This document shows positions 43,458-53,812 of a DNA stretch of 64,000 nucleotides, piece after piece (the stretch's first letter is position 1; each line of letters starts with the position of its first letter). The DNA lies in assembly GCF_025244905.1 (NCBI RefSeq), contig NZ_CP104285.1, positions 558,001 to 622,000 of the forward strand, written 5' to 3'. The DNA comes from Enterobacter mori. Lineage in GTDB: Bacteria > Pseudomonadota > Gammaproteobacteria > Enterobacterales > Enterobacteriaceae. Made by a program: the position numbers and the translations under genes. The notes under the pieces are model-generated. The model ran no database searches. It had not been told where the DNA came from and saw nothing but the letters and a program-made list of their open reading frames with translations.

Positions 43458-44195
43458 TTAATACTCTTTACCGGTGACGCGGCTGCGATAACTTTCCCAG
43501 TCAAAGATGACGTACAGGCTGTTGCCGAGCTTCATGCGATCCATTACGCGCTCTCCCAGCAGACGGGTCATCTCGTCGATATTGTGGTTTGTCAGCATTC
43601 CGGTTGGTCGCTTGGAGGAAGAGCGGCGGTCAACGATCTGGTTGATGATGACTTTTTCATAGCGGGATTCCGTCTGAACGCCAATCTCATCGATGACCAG
43701 CAGGTCAACGTTGCTCAGGTCATTAAGCAGCTGTTCTTCACTGGTTTCGCGGTTGCTGAACGTCTCTTTCATGGCAGACATGATATCGGCCACGGTGATG
43801 ATCAATACGGATTTACCCCGTAGTAGCAGTTCGTTGCAGATGGCCGCTGCAAGGTGGTTTTTCCCGGTGCCGGGCTTGCCGCTGAAAATGAAGCTGGCGA
43901 TGTTGCCATCAAACTCGTCCACGTACTGACGTGCCTGACTCAGTGCATTCATCTGTCCCTGCGACTCGACGTTGTAGTTATCAAACGAGCAGTTCTGATG
44001 AAGCGGGCGGATACCCGAGCGGTTAAAGGTGCGCTGCATTTTCATCGCACGGTTCTCACGGGCGAGCGCCGCCGCACGTATTTCACCTTGCTCTTTTTGC
44101 CACGCCAGCAGCTCTTCACCCGTTGTGAAGGCTGGCTTCACGTTGGCTGGCATCATTTTTTGCAGACGTTTCATCAGGTCGCCGACGTTCTTCAT
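43458..44195 (-). CDS. dnaC: DNA replication protein DnaC (helicase loader)
   Basis: A 245-residue AAA+ protein, the E. coli length. Walker A is G106-K-P-G-T-G-K-N-H-L, Walker B is LLVIDEIG, and the N-terminal ~60 residues are the DnaB-binding part. It loads DnaB at oriC and at restart forks. It overlaps the dnaT end by 4 bp, the usual dnaTC operon. Confidence 0.96.
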   Translation of the reverse strand: MKNVGDLMKRLQKMMPANVKPAFTTGEELLAWQKEQGEIRAAALARENRAMKMQRTFNRSGIRPLHQNCSFDNYNVESQGQMNALSQARQYVDEFDGNIASFIFSGKPGTGKNHLAAAICNELLLRGKSVLIITVADIMSAMKETFSNRETSEEQLLNDLSNVDLLVIDEIGVQTESRYEKVIINQIVDRRSSSKRPTGMLTNHNIDEMTRLLGERVMDRMKLGNSLYVIFDWESYRSRVTGKEY

Positions 44196-44737
44196 TTCGC
44201 ACCTCGGAATCCATTAGGGATCTGTTTGTCCGGTTCAGAAAACGCGTTGATATCGCGCTTGGGCTGGCCATTGTTGCTGGCGCGGTTGATTTGAATACTG
44301 CGCGCGAGCTTTTGCTGCCACTGCACATGGTGAAACACTTTTCCTTCCGCCTGCCAGTAAGCGGTAAACGCGGCCAGCTCTTCGGGCGTGACCGGTTGTG
44401 AGAGCGCAATTCCCCACAGTGCCGCCTGGCGCTGAAAATCGGCATCCGGTTGCCAGCCCGCGTACATGGGGAATTTCCCCATCGGTATGGCTACGGGCGC
44501 GTTTCCCGGTTCGTCGAAGAACTGGTTATCCAGGGTGACATCACTGGCCGGGCGCGACAGCCGCGCTTCGATATCCAACAGCTGCGCCAGGCGTTCCGGC
44601 GTGATTGCGTAAAACGCCGGGGCGTTGTCGGCAAACACGGCGAGCGTACCGCCTTCGGCATTGGTCAGTACGCCGCGGGGATCGCGCATAAAGGCATCAA
44701 TGCCAGCAATGCTGGTGGTCAGGATTCTGGAGGACAT
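44192..44737 (-). CDS. dnaT: Primosomal protein DnaT (protein i)
   Basis: A 181-residue protein starting [30 protein letters not shown], close to E. coli DnaT (179 residues). It acts with PriA, PriB and DnaC in replication restart. The C-terminal [29 protein letters not shown] is the conserved DNA/PriB-contact tail. It is coupled to dnaC by a 4 bp overlap. Confidence 0.95.
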   Translation of the reverse strand: MSSRILTTSIAGIDAFMRDPRGVLTNAEGGTLAVFADNAPAFYAITPERLAQLLDIEARLSRPASDVTLDNQFFDEPGNAPVAIPMGKFPMYAGWQPDADFQRQAALWGIALSQPVTPEELAAFTAYWQAEGKVFHHVQWQQKLARSIQINRASNNGQPKRDINAFSEPDKQIPNGFRGAK

Positions 44738-44817
44738 AACGCTTTCTCTACTGGGTTACTACGGGCGTAATATGGGCTTATGGTAGCACAGAGAGGGGGA
44801 AGGGATGGAGGGGATTT

Positions 44818-44883
44818 CCCCGGTGGCGCTGCGCTTACCGGGGCTACAGCCGTAGGCCTGATAAGCGCAGCGCCATCAGGCAG
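44818..44883. repeat. Paired REP elements (BIME)
   Basis: CCCCGGTGGCGCTGCGC ... and ... TAAGCGCAGCGCCATCAGG in inverted orientation in the gap between ohr and dnaT. Confidence 0.8.
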
Positions 44884-44886
44884 TTA

Positions 44887-45315
44887 TCACGCGATGATGT
44901 TCAGCGTGACGTCGATATTGCCGCGCGTGGCGTTAGAGTATGGGCAAACGATGTGCGCTGCATCCACCAGTTTTTTCGCTTCCGCAGGATCCATACCTTC
45001 AACGTGAATGTTCAGCTTCGCTTCGATACCAAAACCGGTTGGCAGCGGGCCAATGCCGACTTCACCTTCAATAAAGGCATCTTTTGGCAGGGCGAATTTG
45101 TCGCGTGCCGCGACGAATTTCATCGCGCCCAGGAAGCAGGCAGAGTAGCCAGCAGCGAACAGCTGTTCCGGGTTGGTCACTTCGCCACCCATGCCGCCCA
45201 TCTCTTTTGGCACACCCAGTTTGACGTCCAGTACGCCGTCGGAAGAGGTCGCGCGGCCGTCACGGCCTCCGGTGGCTTTGGCTTTGGCAGTGTAGACAAC
45301 TTTTTCTAAAGACAT
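44887..45315 (-). CDS. ohr: Organic hydroperoxide resistance protein Ohr
   Basis: A 142-residue Ohr/OsmC-family thiol peroxidase. The catalytic cysteines are C60 ([13 protein letters not shown]) and C124 ([13 protein letters not shown]), with the conserved R20 and E50 of the Ohr active site. It reduces organic and fatty-acid hydroperoxides using lipoylated proteins. It is transcribed in the same direction as its probable regulator ohrR, 84 bp downstream of it. A repeated 15 bp motif in both upstream gaps is a candidate operator. Confidence 0.94.
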   Translation of the reverse strand: MSLEKVVYTAKAKATGGRDGRATSSDGVLDVKLGVPKEMGGMGGEVTNPEQLFAAGYSACFLGAMKFVAARDKFALPKDAFIEGEVGIGPLPTGFGIEAKLNIHVEGMDPAEAKKLVDAAHIVCPYSNATRGNIDVTLNIIA

Positions 45316-45352
45316 GGCAGGTTCCTCATTTTACATTTATGTGTGCTATTAA

Positions 45353-45367
45353 ATAGCGTGCGATATA
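45353..45367. promoter_or_regulatory. Candidate OhrR operator, ohr promoter
   Basis: ATAGCGTGCGATATA, an imperfect inverted repeat (ATAGCG-TG-CGATAT), 38 bp upstream of ohr. A copy differing only in the two central bases lies upstream of ohrR at 45866-45880. Confidence 0.45.
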
Positions 45368-45399
45368 TATGGGTAAAGAAGGACGCGTAAAGTATAGCC

Positions 45400-45852
45400 T
45401 TACGCGTGGTGTAACTGTTGTCGCAAAAGCTCAAGCTGCTGCTTAAGCGCCAGCATCGTGTCGGTATCGCATTGCGCTGCGCACCCAACCGCGTGAGGGA
45501 TCCCCACGGCCTGTTGCTGGAGTGCACGCCCGGCATCGCTTAGGGTGACCGCAACCTGGCGTTCGTCTTTACGGGAACGGTGGCGGTTGATCAGCCCGGC
45601 GCTTTCCAGACGCTTTAACAGCGGCGTCAGCGTGGCTGAGTCAAGAAACAGTCGTTCGCCAATGTCCGACACCGTCACGTCGTCCTGCTCCCAAAGTACC
45701 AGCATGACCAGGTATTGCGGGTAGGTCAGGTTCAGCGGTGCCAGCAGTTGCCGGTACAGCTTGTTAAGCGCCAGGTTTGCCGAGTAGAGAGCAAAACAGA
45801 GCTGGTTATCCAGCAGCAGCGCCGCGGTGGTGTCGTTCGTTTTTGCGTTCAT
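45400..45852 (-). CDS. ohrR: OhrR, peroxide-sensing MarR-family repressor
   Basis: A 150-residue MarR regulator with the OhrR peroxidatic cysteine C19 ([20 protein letters not shown]) and two more near the C terminus, C124 and C128 (GCAAQC). This is the two-Cys type of Xanthomonas, in which the sulfenylated N-terminal Cys forms a disulfide and releases DNA. The winged helix is about residues 58-105. Ohr lies downstream on the same strand. Confidence 0.93.
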   Translation of the reverse strand: MNAKTNDTTAALLLDNQLCFALYSANLALNKLYRQLLAPLNLTYPQYLVMLVLWEQDDVTVSDIGERLFLDSATLTPLLKRLESAGLINRHRSRKDERQVAVTLSDAGRALQQQAVGIPHAVGCAAQCDTDTMLALKQQLELLRQQLHHA

Positions 45853-45865
45853 GAGATGAATATAG

Positions 45866-45880
45866 ATAGCGCACGATATA
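45866..45880. promoter_or_regulatory. Candidate OhrR operator, ohrR promoter
   Basis: ATAGCGCACGATATA, the near-twin of the motif upstream of ohr, placed 14 bp upstream of the ohrR start. This fits autorepression plus repression of ohr by the same protein. Confidence 0.45.
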
Positions 45881-45893
45881 ATTGCAAGCTATT

Positions 45894-46523
45894 TTATGGG
45901 CACGTATAGCGAAGTGCCACCTGGACCGCCATTTTCCGATAGTGCTGACGCTGCGCGGCTTCGTCTGCTCCCTCTTCGAACAACAGCGTAAAGGTGTAGC
46001 TGTTGGCGACATAGTGGAAGCTGAAGCTGCTGATCAGACGGTGAAGATCGCGCGCGTCGACCGTCTGATTGAACAGTTGCTTCTCTTTCCCACGCTGCAG
46101 GATGGCTTCCAGCAGTTCCAGCGCGCTGCGGTTAACCTGGCGCAGGTAGCTGGACTGCTGCATGAAGCGGCCACGCTGCATGTTCTCCATACAGATGATG
46201 CGAATGTAGTCCGGGTGGTCGGCGTGGTAGTCAAAGGTCGCTTCAACAAGATGAACCAGTGCTTCTACCGGGGGCATACCGGCAAGGCTGAGCCGTTTCT
46301 CACTGGCGCGGATCTGGGTGTAAACGTACTCCAGGGCCAGAAGATACAGGTTTTCTTTATTCTTAAAGTGATACACCACCATCCGTTTGGTCGTACCGGC
46401 TTTCTCGGCGATTTGCTCCATGCGGGCACCGTTTAGCCCATATTCGGCAAACAGCGCAATGGCGCTCTGGAAAATGTTCTCTTTCAGGCTGGCGCCTTCA
46501 TTGTGCTCATCAGAGTTAGCCAC
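45894..46523 (-). CDS. TetR-family transcriptional regulator
   Basis: A 209-residue TetR regulator. The HTH is at about residues 35-62 (NGARMEQIAEKAGTTKRMVVYHFKNKENLY), preceded by FQSAIALFAEYG. The C-terminal ligand domain is all-helical with no known signature. It is placed between yjjB and ohrR, same strand, and is not part of the E. coli K-12 order, so it is probably an insertion in this lineage. Ligand and target are unknown. Confidence 0.92.
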   Translation of the reverse strand: MANSDEHNEGASLKENIFQSAIALFAEYGLNGARMEQIAEKAGTTKRMVVYHFKNKENLYLLALEYVYTQIRASEKRLSLAGMPPVEALVHLVEATFDYHADHPDYIRIICMENMQRGRFMQQSSYLRQVNRSALELLEAILQRGKEKQLFNQTVDARDLHRLISSFSFHYVANSYTFTLLFEEGADEAAQRQHYRKMAVQVALRYTCP

Positions 46524-46581
46524 GTCTTTTCCTTATCGTCACTAAACGGAAAGAGGAGAGTATCCCTGCGATGGGCAAATA

Positions 46582-47819
<1,238 letters not shown>

Positions 47820-48232
47820 GTATTGCCCTGAAGAGAGGATGAGTAGCTTGCCTGTTGGCCCGGAATGCTTACTTTTAGCACAAATGGCGGTGCCACTTGC
47901 TCTGGGTCAGATCAAGATTTGTGCAAACAGCCTCACGATCGAGAGTGAAGGAAAGCGATTTAAAATATTTATTTTATGAATGCTTGGGAGTTAAAAATAT
48001 ATCTCACATATATTAAGTATTTCTAATTTTATATTTTCGTTCTTTTCAGGTAACTGTAATTAAATTTGGTGGTTATTTATGAGATATTAACCCTGCTTTG
48101 GGTATTTCTTAATCTCGTAATGATTTCCTTAAAATTTGTATTATTTATGGTGTGTGCACTCAGGGATGAGATAATTTTATCTCAATACGTTTTATCGCTA
48201 TTTAGAAAATGAAGAATGGACTCGGAGGTTCT
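47820..48232. promoter_or_regulatory. AT-rich upstream region of yjjQ-bglJ
   Basis: A 413 bp gap, strongly A/T-rich from about 47950 to 48200. In E. coli yjjQ-bglJ is silenced by H-NS and activated by LeuO, and this composition fits such control. No ORF or RNA gene is recognised. Confidence 0.55.
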
Positions 48233-48967
48233 ATGTTGCCATTGAAAGGTAAACACGGAGTTGTGATTAGTAAGATACCGGTTATGCAATCCGGGCTCGG
48301 CGGGGTGATGGCACGCCATTTCCCAGAGTATGAACTGACCTTTTGCCGCTCGATTCAGGAGCTAACATTGCTGCAACTCCGCCGCGCCAGTGTGGTTATT
48401 GCTGATATTTCTGGTGATTATCGGAATCCTCGCGGTACGCTCGAGCAATATTACGGGCTGCTGAGTCAGTATCGGGATATCCATTGGATCTTTTTAGTTT
48501 CCCGTCCCCTCTACCCCCTGGCGGTAGAATTACTCATGCGTCCTGAAAGCACCTTGCTGTCAGATATGGAACCTCTCGAGGGGGTCATTAATGCTATTCG
48601 TGCCGGAAGTGAACGCGCAGAACGAATTAGCCAGACGTTGTTAATGCCAGACACTCCAGAGCCTGAAGAAGAGTCCGAGAGCTTTATCGCGCTAACTCAC
48701 TCTGAGCGCAAAGTATTGCGACTGCTGGGGAAAGGCTGGTGTATTAACCAAATCGCGACGTTATTGAAGAAGAGTAACAAAACGATCAGTGCACAGAAGA
48801 ACAGTGCGATGCGCAGGTTGTCCCTGCGAAGCAATGCCGATATGTATGCCTGGATCAGCAGTACACAGGGGATGCGAGAACTGAGTTTAATGTCGGCCTA
48901 TGGAGAGTTTGAGGAATGGAAGAGACCGCAGCAAAAAGACATATCGCCGTCATCGAAAATTGCGTAA
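48233..48967 (+). CDS. yjjQ: LuxR-type regulator YjjQ
   Basis: A 244-residue regulator matching E. coli YjjQ (241): [26 protein letters not shown], a degenerate receiver-like half and a C-terminal FixJ HTH ([43 protein letters not shown]). YjjQ represses flagellar and capsule genes in E. coli. The start at 48233 follows GGAGG by 4 bp. The 3' end overlaps bglJ by 52 bp. Confidence 0.94.
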   Translation: MLPLKGKHGVVISKIPVMQSGLGGVMARHFPEYELTFCRSIQELTLLQLRRASVVIADISGDYRNPRGTLEQYYGLLSQYRDIHWIFLVSRPLYPLAVELLMRPESTLLSDMEPLEGVINAIRAGSERAERISQTLLMPDTPEPEEESESFIALTHSERKVLRLLGKGWCINQIATLLKKSNKTISAQKNSAMRRLSLRSNADMYAWISSTQGMRELSLMSAYGEFEEWKRPQQKDISPSSKIA

Positions 48968-49602
48968 TGAGTGCTGTTGGGCTGCAGCATATTTTTGCTT
49001 TGCCGGCATTCAGCAGCTATCAGGTCCGCCTGTTTAGTCGGTTCGACAGTTTTAAAGAGGCACTTTCCCAGACCGCGTTTTATTCGGTTATTTACTCACT
49101 ATCCGATGCGCGTGAGGAGCGTCGTAACTGCCTGGCGAGTCTGCGTGACCTGATGTTCTCACACGGCAATATCCAGCGTATTGTACTGGCGTCCGATGAT
49201 GTAGAAGCGAGGCTGATTTGCCATCTTTCTCCGGCACGCCTGCACGGGATAATCAGTAAATCGGTGTCGCTTGAGCAGTTGATCGAAGGAATGGTGACCT
49301 TTCTTAACGAAACGCATCGTGTAAACGACAACATGTACAATCACTGGTATGTGAATCAGAACCGCATGTTGAGCCCCACCGAACGGGCGATTTTGCGTTA
49401 TATGTCGTCGGGCTATTCCATCCCTGAAATCGCGACACAGCTTGAGCGCAATATTAAGACCATCAGGGCGCACAAGTTCAATGCGATGGTAAAGCTCGGG
49501 GTCAATTCTGATGTGGGATTGCTGGATGCAGCAGATATCCTTGCTCATCTTCCCGCCCGGGAGCTGCGTCACTCGGCGTTGAGTGTACCTTCATTCTCTT
49601 AG
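48916..49602 (+). CDS. bglJ: LuxR-type regulator BglJ
   Basis: A 228-residue regulator matching E. coli BglJ (225). The C-terminal HTH ([48 protein letters not shown]) and the MYNHWYV segment are conserved. BglJ forms heterodimers with RcsB and activates bgl and other loci without phosphorylation. The start codon lies inside yjjQ, so the two are translationally coupled. Confidence 0.94.
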   Translation: MEETAAKRHIAVIENCVMSAVGLQHIFALPAFSSYQVRLFSRFDSFKEALSQTAFYSVIYSLSDAREERRNCLASLRDLMFSHGNIQRIVLASDDVEARLICHLSPARLHGIISKSVSLEQLIEGMVTFLNETHRVNDNMYNHWYVNQNRMLSPTERAILRYMSSGYSIPEIATQLERNIKTIRAHKFNAMVKLGVNSDVGLLDAADILAHLPARELRHSALSVPSFS

Positions 49603-49612
49603 CCGTGTGTCA

Positions 49613-49635
49613 TGCGCCAGAATCCTTCTGGCGCA
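49613..49635. terminator. Stem-loop between convergent bglJ and YbaK-type gene
   Basis: TGCGCCAGAA-TCC-TTCTGGCGCA is a perfect 10 bp stem with a 3-base loop between two convergent stops. There is no clear T-run on either side, so it may act as a bidirectional barrier rather than a strong terminator. Confidence 0.55.
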
Positions 49636-49639
49636 ACAA

Positions 49640-50098
49640 TCAAATGCAGACATCCACCCATTTTGCCGCAGTCAGTTCTGCCATTCTGTCGGGGGAAATA
49701 CGCACGGCGCTGTGAATCGCACCGGCAGCAGGCAGTACTTCAGCGTACTGTTTCAGTGAAACATCGCAGAAAACCGAAAGGGGATTCTCCAGTCCGAAAG
49801 GGCAGACCCCACCCACGGGATGACCCGTAACGGTGACCACTTCATCGCTGCTCAGCATGCGCGCTTTTGCGCCGAATGCGTCTTTCAGTTTTTTGTTATC
49901 CAGCCGCGCGTCACCTTTAGCAACCACGAGAATGACTTCGTTTTTAACCTTTAACGATAGCGTCTTGGCGATTTGACCCGGTTCAACGTTATGCGCTGCA
50001 GCAGCCAGGGCCACGGTCGCGGTGCTTTGGCTAAGCTCGATGATTTCGACATCGGGTGCGTTGTCGGCAAAAAACTGCTGTACAGACTGCAAACTCAT
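49640..50098 (-). CDS. YbaK/EbsC-family aminoacyl-tRNA deacylase
   Basis: A 152-residue YbaK-like editing-domain protein. The conserved lysine lies in QIAKTLSLKVKNEVILVVAKGDARLDNKKLK and the GHPVGGVCPFGL segment is the family signature. Free-standing members hydrolyse mischarged tRNAs (for example Cys-, Ala- or Ser-tRNA). Which tRNA it edits is not predictable. It is not part of the E. coli K-12 order between bglJ and fhuF. Confidence 0.9.
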   Translation of the reverse strand: MSLQSVQQFFADNAPDVEIIELSQSTATVALAAAAHNVEPGQIAKTLSLKVKNEVILVVAKGDARLDNKKLKDAFGAKARMLSSDEVVTVTGHPVGGVCPFGLENPLSVFCDVSLKQYAEVLPAAGAIHSAVRISPDRMAELTAAKWVDVCI

Positions 50099-50216
50099 TG
50101 TTTCCTCCTGACAAATATCCTGCGTAATCTGTCATAAGCCTTTAGGTTCTGTAAATATCTCTTCAGTAACAAATATTCTGTTGGGCCGATTTATGGATCG
50201 CCTTCACATTCACGGA

Positions 50217-50237
50217 AACCGGTTACAGTAACCGGTT
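50217..50237. promoter_or_regulatory. LacI/GalR-type operator upstream of PTS IIC
   Basis: ACCGGTTAC-A-GTAACCGGT (50218-50236) is a perfect 9+1+9 inverted repeat. It contains two self-complementary AACCGGTT cores (50217-50224 and 50230-50237), typical of LacI/GalR-family operators. No LacI-type gene is adjacent, so control would be in trans. Confidence 0.6.
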
Positions 50238-50305
50238 GCAGAGCGTGAATCAGAGATTAATACTGAGAATGTAACGTCCCCTGTATCCAATAATAAGAGC
50301 TAATT

Positions 50306-50413
50306 ATGAAACCATTTCTTCTGAGCAGTACCGCTGGTACGCAAGCCGGCAAGGTTGTGAAGCTGATTTATGGAACAACGTGTGGCGCGAATCCGCCCGT
50401 AACGAACGTCTGA
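50306..50413 (+). CDS. Possible 35-residue leader ORF before PTS IIC
   Basis: An ATG at 50306 opens a 35-codon frame starting MKPFLLSSTAGTQAGKVVKL and ending in TGA 14 bp before the PTS IIC start. The upstream AAGAG is a weak ribosome binding site at about 8 bp. It may be a leader peptide, a gene remnant or chance; no similarity is recognised. Confidence 0.25.
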   Translation: MKPFLLSSTAGTQAGKVVKLIYGTTCGANPPVTNV

Positions 50414-50426
50414 CAGGAGAGCTGCT

Positions 50427-51773
50427 ATGTCTGCCAACCATGCTGCGTTTAATCTGATATTCCGTTTCGTTGAAAATTACGTCAGCCCGATTGCCGGGCG
50501 AATCTCTTCCCAGCGTCATGTTATGGCCATTCGTGATGGATTTATCTCTGCGATGCCGTTCATGATTGTGGGTTCATTCTTGCTGGTGTTTGCTTACCCA
50601 CCGTTCTCACCTGATACGACCTGGGGTTTTGCTCGCGCCTGGCTGGATATGGCGAAGCAATTTGAAGGGCAAATTCTCACTCCGTTTGATATGACGATGG
50701 GCATTATGTCCATTTATATCTGTGCGGCCATCGCCTACAACCTGGGCAAACATTATGTGAAATCCCATCAGCTTGACCCGTTCATGTGCGCCATGCTGTC
50801 TCTGATGGCGTTTCTGCTGGTTGCTGCGCCGAAAACCAAAGGCACTCTGCCTGTCGACAGCCTCGGCGGAACGGGGATTTTTACCGCCATTCTGGTGGCG
50901 GTTTACTGCGTTGAAATGATGCGTTTCCTGAAATCGCACAACATCGGCATTCGCCTGCCAGACCAGGTGCCACCGATGATCAAAAACTCCTTTGATCTGC
51001 TGATTCCGGTGCTGGTGGTTGTGCTGACGCTTTACCCGCTGAGTCTGCTGATTCAGTCTCAGTTTGGTATGCTGATCCCACAGGCTATTATGTCGATCTT
51101 CAAACCTCTGGTGTCCGCTGCTGACTCGCTGCCTGCTATCCTTCTGGCGGTACTGATTGGTCACTTGCTGTGGTTTGCCGGGATCCACGGGGCTGCCATT
51201 GTCTCCGGGATGCTGCAGATGTTCTGGCTGACAAACCTGGGCGCTAACCAGACCGCGCTGGCGGCAAGCCAACCTCTGCCACACATTTTTATGGAAGCAT
51301 TCTGGACGTTCTTTATCGTGATTGGTGGCTCTGGCGCAACGATGGGGTTGGTGATCTGCTATCTGCGTAGCCGCTCTGCGCACCTGCGTTCAATTGGACG
51401 TCTGAGCGTGGTGCCCAGCTTCTTTAACATCAACGAACCCGTCATCTTTGGTACGCCGATTGTAATGAACCCGGTGTTCTTTATTCCGTTCCTTCTGGCA
51501 CCGATGGTAAACGCAGTGCTGGCCTGGGCGGCGATGACGTTTGATCTGATTGGTCGCGTTATTTCAGTGGTTCCCTGGACAGCACCTGCTCCGATAGGCG
51601 CGGCATGGGCGCTGGGCTGGGATTTCCGTGCGGCTATTCTGGTTGTGGTTCTGGCCTGCGTATCGGCAATCATCTACTACCCGTTCTTCAAAGTGTACGA
51701 GAAGCAGTTACTGGAACAGGAAGCGGAAGAAGCACAGCGTAACGCGGAAGAGGAAAATCAGCAGGTAGCCTGA
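50427..51773 (+). CDS. PTS sugar transporter, lactose/cellobiose family EIIC, orphan
   Basis: A 448-residue permease with about 9-10 membrane helices. The IIC signatures are GFISAMPFMIVGSFLLVF, HLLWFAGIHGAAIVSGML and FFNINEPVIFGTPIVMNP (the N-E-P active-site region). It belongs to the CelB/ChbC (lactose/N,N'-diacetylchitobiose) family. No EIIA, EIIB or glycosidase gene is nearby, so it must borrow them or the system has decayed. The charged C-terminal tail (EQEAEEAQRNAEEENQQ) is unusual. RBS ACAGGAGAG. A LacI-type operator lies upstream. Confidence 0.92.
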   Translation: MSANHAAFNLIFRFVENYVSPIAGRISSQRHVMAIRDGFISAMPFMIVGSFLLVFAYPPFSPDTTWGFARAWLDMAKQFEGQILTPFDMTMGIMSIYICAAIAYNLGKHYVKSHQLDPFMCAMLSLMAFLLVAAPKTKGTLPVDSLGGTGIFTAILVAVYCVEMMRFLKSHNIGIRLPDQVPPMIKNSFDLLIPVLVVVLTLYPLSLLIQSQFGMLIPQAIMSIFKPLVSAADSLPAILLAVLIGHLLWFAGIHGAAIVSGMLQMFWLTNLGANQTALAASQPLPHIFMEAFWTFFIVIGGSGATMGLVICYLRSRSAHLRSIGRLSVVPSFFNINEPVIFGTPIVMNPVFFIPFLLAPMVNAVLAWAAMTFDLIGRVISVVPWTAPAPIGAAWALGWDFRAAILVVVLACVSAIIYYPFFKVYEKQLLEQEAEEAQRNAEEENQQVA

Positions 51774-51781
51774 GTCGTTTG

Positions 51782-51857
51782 TGCCGGGTGGCGGCTGCGC
51801 CTTACCCGGCCTACGTTTGAGGAGCTGTAGGCCCGGTAAGCGAAGCGCCACCTGGCA
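51782..51857. repeat. Paired REP elements (BIME)
   Basis: GCCGGGTGGCGGCTGCGCC ... and ... AAGCGAAGCGCCACCTGGC in inverted orientation between the convergent PTS IIC and fhuF genes. Confidence 0.85.
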
Positions 51858-51867
51858 ATTAACGGCA

Positions 51868-52656
51868 CTACTTCAGCGTGCAATCCCCGCACTGCTGAAC
51901 GTCTGGCAGGCGATTGCGCTGACAGCAGGTCCGGCGCACCAGAAGGCCATCACGCGGGACGACGGTACGGAATAAAGGGTTATCCCGCCCATCAGAAAGC
52001 TGTTTTGCAAAGAAACAGGACTGGCGCAGGGCATCCACTTTCTCATCGCCCAGCAGCGGTTTCATCTCTGTTAAATACCAGTGGATAAGATAACCGGTAT
52101 TGCTCCAGATAAGCTTTCCGTTAATTTCTCCCGTCTGCTCAAGCACTTCAATTACCGGCATCAACGCCTGAGTGATGAGCTGTTCCATGCGCTCCTGAGC
52201 TGAGCGTTGCCCGGCACGCATATCTTCGTGAACGTCAATCCAAAAGCAGGCCGCACGCCCGGTTTCGTGGAACTCAACGTGGAAATGTTCCGGGGAGAGA
52301 TCCAGCATCGTGTCCTGGGTTAACAAGGCCACCATGATCGGCGGGACCATCAACCCGATGTACCATTGCGCCCAAAGAGAGAGCAGGGGTTTATTTTCCC
52401 GCGAAAGGGTCGGTTGATTGCGATAGATATGGTCGGAATACGCCGCCAGCAGTGACTGTCGTTCTGCCGGACGCTGCCATTCGGCAAGCGTCATGGTGTT
52501 ATGCGGGTGAGGCTCATCCAGCTTGATAAAATCCAGCAGATGGGCACGGGTATCGGCAATCCTGTCCCGAATAGCATCCGCAAGCGTAACGCTCCCTGTG
52601 GAGAGAGGGGCTCGCCAGAGAAGTGAGTCAACGGCTTGTGCGGTACGTGTCGCCAT
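51868..52656 (-). CDS. fhuF: Siderophore-iron reductase FhuF
   Basis: A 262-residue protein with the FhuF C-terminal [2Fe-2S] motif C-C-x10-C-x2-C (TCCQRNRLPDVQQCGDCTLK). It reduces ferric hydroxamate siderophores such as ferrioxamine B and coprogen in the cytoplasm. A Fur-box-like sequence overlaps the upstream region (52675-52691). It occupies the same position as in E. coli, between bglJ and yjjZ. Confidence 0.95.
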   Translation of the reverse strand: MATRTAQAVDSLLWRAPLSTGSVTLADAIRDRIADTRAHLLDFIKLDEPHPHNTMTLAEWQRPAERQSLLAAYSDHIYRNQPTLSRENKPLLSLWAQWYIGLMVPPIMVALLTQDTMLDLSPEHFHVEFHETGRAACFWIDVHEDMRAGQRSAQERMEQLITQALMPVIEVLEQTGEINGKLIWSNTGYLIHWYLTEMKPLLGDEKVDALRQSCFFAKQLSDGRDNPLFRTVVPRDGLLVRRTCCQRNRLPDVQQCGDCTLK

Positions 52657-52674
52657 AAGGATAGGAATCTAAAT

Positions 52675-52691
52675 GATAATGATTGCCAATC
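52675..52691. promoter_or_regulatory. Fur box upstream of fhuF
   Basis: GATAATGATTGCCAATC resembles the 19 bp Fur consensus (GATAATGATAATCATTATC), strong in the left half. It lies 19 bp upstream of fhuF, a known Fur-repressed gene in E. coli. Confidence 0.6.
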
Positions 52692-52747
52692 CTAACTATA
52701 GATAAAAACGATCGCAAGCCTTTTGTCCTGAATGTTGGATGTCGGGC

Positions 52748-53812
52748 TTAAGCTGTCTGCAACTCGTCGCTGAGCAGGATGTTATTACGCCCCATGTGCT
52801 TCGCTTCGTAGAGGGCTTTATCCGCTTTCTCCAGCGCGCCTTCCGGGTCATCGTCATCATAGATGGCGATACCGATACTGATGGTGACGTTTGTTGCAAC
52901 GCTTTCGTTGAACATATGCGGGATTTTTAAATCGTAGACTTTCTGGCGGATGCGCTCAGCCGTCTGGCGGGCATGATCAAGCGAGATGCTCGTCAGTAAT
53001 ACCATAAACTCCTCACCGCCAAAGCGCGCGACGATATCGCGTGAGCGTACGGCATCACGGATCGCCGCTGAGACGCGGATCAGCGCCTGGTCGCCCATCA
53101 TGTGGCCGTAATGGTCGTTGTATGCCTTAAAATGGTCGATATCCAGCAGCATAACGAAGTGTTCACCATTATCGACTCTCGGCAGGTTTTCCAGTCGGCT
53201 TTGCAGGCCGCGACGGTTATACAGGCCGGTGAGCGGATCCATCATGCTGAGATCGGAAAGCGTCTCGCGTTCTTCCAGGAGTTGGGAAAGAAGCGTCTGA
53301 GCAAAGCGATCGTTACGTTTTTGCAGGATGTTATGTATGCCAATCGCCGCTACCGGGAGGGCAAAGGAGTAGATCATTCTCATCCAGCTTTCATGACTGC
53401 CTAACCACAGGCAGGCAATAAAGGCGGGTAATGAATGAAGAGTAAATGCCTTGATATTACTGGCAAATGCCAGGGAGCCTATAAAAAGCACGGTTAAGAG
53501 CGCCATGACTAAATATGTCGCCCGATCGTGCGTAATTAACGAAAATTTCGAGACAATTTGCCAGGCCCACAAAATACCGAAGATCGCTGAAACGACGGGA
53601 ATATTGATCTTGCGGGTTCTCTCTTTCCAGTGCCAGGCGAACAAACCCGTGCTGAGAATAAAAATAGCCACCAGGGGGAACGAGAACAGGCGTACAGAAT
53701 AGAGCGGGTTTGTTACCGAGAACACCGCTGAGGCTGCGTTCAGAAAGAGAAATAAACGTAAAGATAATTGATATTTGCTGTTGACCAAAGACCGCCAGGA
53801 TTGTGATGTCAT
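52748..53812 (-). CDS. Membrane-bound diguanylate cyclase (GGDEF)
   Basis: A 354-residue protein with about six N-terminal membrane helices (residues ~15-165), a short coiled linker (170-190) and a GGDEF domain. The active site is G265-G-E-E-F269 and the product-inhibition I-site RxxD is R256-S-R-D259, five residues upstream. It should make cyclic di-GMP and be feedback inhibited. It is inserted between fhuF and yjjZ, which are neighbours in E. coli K-12. The integral-membrane sensor could respond to an unknown signal. Confidence 0.93.
   Translation of the reverse strand: MTSQSWRSLVNSKYQLSLRLFLFLNAASAVFSVTNPLYSVRLFSFPLVAIFILSTGLFAWHWKERTRKINIPVVSAIFGILWAWQIVSKFSLITHDRATYLVMALLTVLFIGSLAFASNIKAFTLHSLPAFIACLWLGSHESWMRMIYSFALPVAAIGIHNILQKRNDRFAQTLLSQLLEERETLSDLSMMDPLTGLYNRRGLQSRLENLPRVDNGEHFVMLLDIDHFKAYNDHYGHMMGDQALIRVSAAIRDAVRSRDIVARFGGEEFMVLLTSISLDHARQTAERIRQKVYDLKIPHMFNESVATNVTISIGIAIYDDDDPEGALEKADKALYEAKHMGRNNILLSDELQTA

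Noticed and set aside
49613..49635. Strong intrinsic terminator after bglJ
   Set aside because: The stem is perfect but there is no T-run on either strand, so it is reported only as a stem-loop.
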